DNA of 33,824 nt from an uncultured Alphaproteobacteria bacterium (lineage in GTDB: Bacteria > Pseudomonadota > Alphaproteobacteria > RF32 > CAG-239). The DNA lies in assembly GCA_944390455.1 (NCBI GenBank), contig CALXPU010000014.1, positions 1-33,824 on the forward strand, in the 5' to 3' direction. Numbering within the stretch: position 1 is the stretch's first letter; each line of letters starts with the position of its first letter. Below are positions 31,727 through 33,824 of this stretch, one piece after another. The position numbers were made by a program, and so were the translations under genes. The notes beneath the pieces were generated by a model. That model was not told the DNA's origin and ran no database searches. It saw only the letters and a list, made by a program, of their open reading frames with translations.

Positions 31727-33706
31727 GTGATTTGGTGGTTAAGAAAACAATGGCTGCGTCTTAAGTTGTATGCGGCAGAGAACTATCAAAACGAGGCTGA
31801 AAGTCTGATAATCTGGTATGCGGTAAGCTATGCTTTAGGGGCGGCGTTTTACTTTGCATTTCCATGGGAATTATCAACCTGGGTAATTGTCGGATATTTA
31901 GAAGCAGTATTGTTGCTGTTATGGCTAACCAAACGCAAAGACGGACAATTTAAGTTACTGACGTATGTGCTTGTTTTCTTATTGGGACTATGCGTGACCA
32001 AAGCTGATGCGCTGCATCGCGCCAAAAGTATTGAAAATAATCTTCCTGAAATAAATTACTTGCGAGGCAAAGTTAAAGTATTAGATTACAATTCTAATAA
32101 TCGTCCACGAATTTTACTGACGGATGTAAACAATTTTGAGAAAGAATTAAAAGGGGAATATAGAATTAGCCTAAATTATTCCGAACCATGGTTAAAACCG
32201 GGAGTATGTGTGGAATTAGTGGCTAAATTACCTCATGGATTTACGCCCAACCCGCTCAGCAATTACAAAATGGACAGAGCAAATTTCTATAAAGGTATCA
32301 GCGGTACCGGTTATACAATCGGCCCGATGTTTCAGATAGAATGCCCTAAAGCAGAAACGAGAATAGGCGATAAGATTGAGCAAGTACGAACATATATCAA
32401 GAATCTGATTGACGAGAAGAGTAAGAATAAAGAAGCCGGAGCGATTGCAAAAGCATTAACCATTGGCGATCGTAGTACAATATCTCAAAAGCTAAATGAA
32501 GACTACCGAACGTCAGGATTAGCGCATTTCTTGTCTATATCGGGAATGCATATGAGTATTATAGCGCTATTGGTATTTTTCTTGGTAAGAATTTGTTTGT
32601 TTCCGATAGGGGAAGGGCGATATGATTTGCGCAAGCCGGCAGCCGGCGTATCCATTTTATTTATGCTCATATATTTCTTAATATCCGGTCAGAGTGTATC
32701 CTGTGTCCGAGCTTTTGTCATGACCACAATGGTATTGATAGGTGTAATGTTTAATCGTCGTGCCATTTCATTAAGAATGTGGGCTTTTGCAGTTCTTGTG
32801 GTTGTAACCATAACGCCGGAAGCGGTGGTGTCACCTGGGTTTCTGATGTCTTTTGCCGCAGTGCTGGGATTAGTTTCCTTTTATGAAAAATATGCTCTCC
32901 AAATACATCAATGGTTTGATAAAAGAAACCTATGGGGAAAGCTAGGCTCATATATTGTGGGATTGTTGCTTACCGATTTAGTCGCCAGCTTAATGACATT
33001 GCCATATAGCATGTACTATTTCAATCAAATCTCTGTTTATACGAGCCTAGGCAATTTGTTGGCCGGTCCGATAATTGGTTTCTGGGTGATGCCTTGTTTG
33101 CTGCTGTTTCTAATAAGTTTACCGTTTGGTTGGGGCGAATATGGATTAAAGCCGTTTGAAAAAGGAATAGAGGTAATTAACAATATTACCGCATGGGTAA
33201 CAGAATTACCTGGCTCAAAAACCGGGGAAGGGGTAGGTTTTCTGCCGGATTGGGGAATTTTGATACTGACATTGGGATTACTATGGCTATGCATTTGGCA
33301 GGCAAAATGGCGCGTCTGGGGGATAGCCGGAATAATTATTGGTTTAATGAGCTTATACTTCAGCCCCAGAGCAGACTTCGTATTTGATAAATATGGCTCA
33401 ACTTATGCCTATAAAAATCACCAAGGGAAGTTGGTTGCCTCACGTTATCATAAAAATAAGTTTTTAGAAAAGATGTGGACAGGGCAAAAGACCAAAGGAA
33501 AATACAAAGTTCACGAGAAGGACGCGCTAACTTGTGATAAAGAGAGTTGTACTTATGCTGAAAGAATAAAATTCAGCAAAGGAAAAGTGGAATTTGACGG
33601 TAAAGAGATAGCCCTAAAAGCAGGCGGTTTTATCAATCTCCAAAATGGTATTTACTACTATTATCCTGAAACCGGCAGATTATGGAATAAACAAACAAAA
33701 CAATAG
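31727..33706 (+). CDS. comEC: ComEC/Rec2-family DNA uptake channel
   Basis: A 659-aa inner-membrane protein of the ComEC family, which passes single-stranded DNA into the cytoplasm in competent cells. After two to three N-terminal helices come a DUF4131-like region (INYLRGKVKVLD) and the Competence domain with LSISGMHMSIIALLVFFLV, SGQSVSCVRAFVMTT and SPGFLMSFAAVLGL, then many membrane helices. The C-terminus (about 550-659) is a short soluble tail without the HxHxDH metallo-beta-lactamase nuclease motif seen in many ComEC. The start is GTG at 31727, 3 nt after lpxB, without a strong ribosome site, so coupling to lpxB is likely. Confidence 0.88.
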   Translation: MIWWLRKQWLRLKLYAAENYQNEAESLIIWYAVSYALGAAFYFAFPWELSTWVIVGYLEAVLLLLWLTKRKDGQFKLLTYVLVFLLGLCVTKADALHRAKSIENNLPEINYLRGKVKVLDYNSNNRPRILLTDVNNFEKELKGEYRISLNYSEPWLKPGVCVELVAKLPHGFTPNPLSNYKMDRANFYKGISGTGYTIGPMFQIECPKAETRIGDKIEQVRTYIKNLIDEKSKNKEAGAIAKALTIGDRSTISQKLNEDYRTSGLAHFLSISGMHMSIIALLVFFLVRICLFPIGEGRYDLRKPAAGVSILFMLIYFLISGQSVSCVRAFVMTTMVLIGVMFNRRAISLRMWAFAVLVVVTITPEAVVSPGFLMSFAAVLGLVSFYEKYALQIHQWFDKRNLWGKLGSYIVGLLLTDLVASLMTLPYSMYYFNQISVYTSLGNLLAGPIIGFWVMPCLLLFLISLPFGWGEYGLKPFEKGIEVINNITAWVTELPGSKTGEGVGFLPDWGILILTLGLLWLCIWQAKWRVWGIAGIIIGLMSLYFSPRADFVFDKYGSTYAYKNHQGKLVASRYHKNKFLEKMWTGQKTKGKYKVHEKDALTCDKESCTYAERIKFSKGKVEFDGKEIALKAGGFINLQNGIYYYYPETGRLWNKQTKQ

Positions 33707-33710
33707 ATAT

Positions 33711-33781
33711 CCCCGGGTAAACCCGGGGTTCTTGGAAAGGCACCATCAAGGTGCCTTTCTTTACAACTCCAAATGGAGTTG
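33711..33781. repeat. Three tandem short-loop hairpins after comEC
   Basis: CCCCGGGT/ACCCGGGG (33711-33728), AAAGGCACC/GGTGCCTTT (33736-33758) and CAACTCC/GGAGTTG (33764-33781) are perfect stems with loops of 2-5 nt and spacers of 7 and 5 nt. The first or second may terminate the lpx-comEC transcript. The row resembles a dispersed palindromic element, and the hairpin at 35-56 followed by TTTTCTACAA is similar to the second here followed by CTTTACAA. The remaining bases to 33824 show nothing. Confidence 0.7.
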
Positions 33782-33824
33782 ACCTAAATCCCTTTGTCCT
33801 TGATACTTTACATAATTTTTAATT

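Overview
The window is AT-rich bacterial DNA, most consistent with a Gram-negative, anaerobic or microaerophilic alphaproteobacterium, perhaps one of the uncultured gut lineages. Three things point this way. The overlapping pair lpxI-lpxB followed by comEC uses LpxI, the lipid A enzyme of alphaproteobacteria and some other lineages, in place of LpxH. A flavin reductase-rubredoxin fusion is typical of anaerobes. Sigma70-like promoters with a TTGACA -35 recur. Lineage is inferred from gene content only.

Layout. (1) 1-5086: a very AT-rich surface-glycan cluster. A minus-strand family 2 glycosyltransferase diverges from a four-gene plus-strand operon (GT2, GT4, an aminoglycoside-phosphotransferase-fold sugar kinase, GT2). 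(2) 5092-9285: lipoprotein and redox genes: a MORN/YwqK-like lipoprotein, a small HNH protein, a periplasmic CPxC thioredoxin-like protein, a flavin reductase-rubredoxin, an exported nitroreductase, and a Tat-type flavoprotein with a second internal start. (3) 9294-11407: a cassette of three membrane-anchored coiled-coil proteins, two with a C-terminal J domain. Each has its own promoter and terminator, and the flanks are duplicated. (4) 11428-16738: housekeeping and orphan genes: a 476-aa orphan, a degenerate SDR/epimerase, a beta-carbonic anhydrase and two further orphans. (5) 16806-17817: a BioG-like esterase and the remnant of a WG-repeat gene. (6) 18020-29196: a second glycan operon led by a serine-recombinase-like protein that appears to have lost its catalytic residues. 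It is translationally coupled to a GT2, a double RgpF-like protein, a GT2 with NPDV/HYxxxGxxEGR repeats, a 1980-aa multidomain protein (three GT2 modules, TupA-like ATP-grasp, beta domain, coiled coil, methyltransferase-like domain) and a small membrane protein that is a free copy of the giant's beta domain. (7) 29474-29550: an initiator tRNA with an irregular T stem. (8) 29691-33706: lpxI-lpxB-comEC, followed by tandem hairpins.

The genes fit a cell that invests heavily in envelope glycans. Lipid A is made by LpxI/LpxB, and two separate glycosyltransferase clusters probably build the LPS core and a modified surface polysaccharide or glycoprotein glycan. The redox genes suit oxygen or nitrosative stress defence in an anaerobe. 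The most unusual elements are the glycan operon headed by a pseudo-recombinase, its 1980-aa assembly-line-like protein with a matching stand-alone domain, and the duplicated J-domain cassette.
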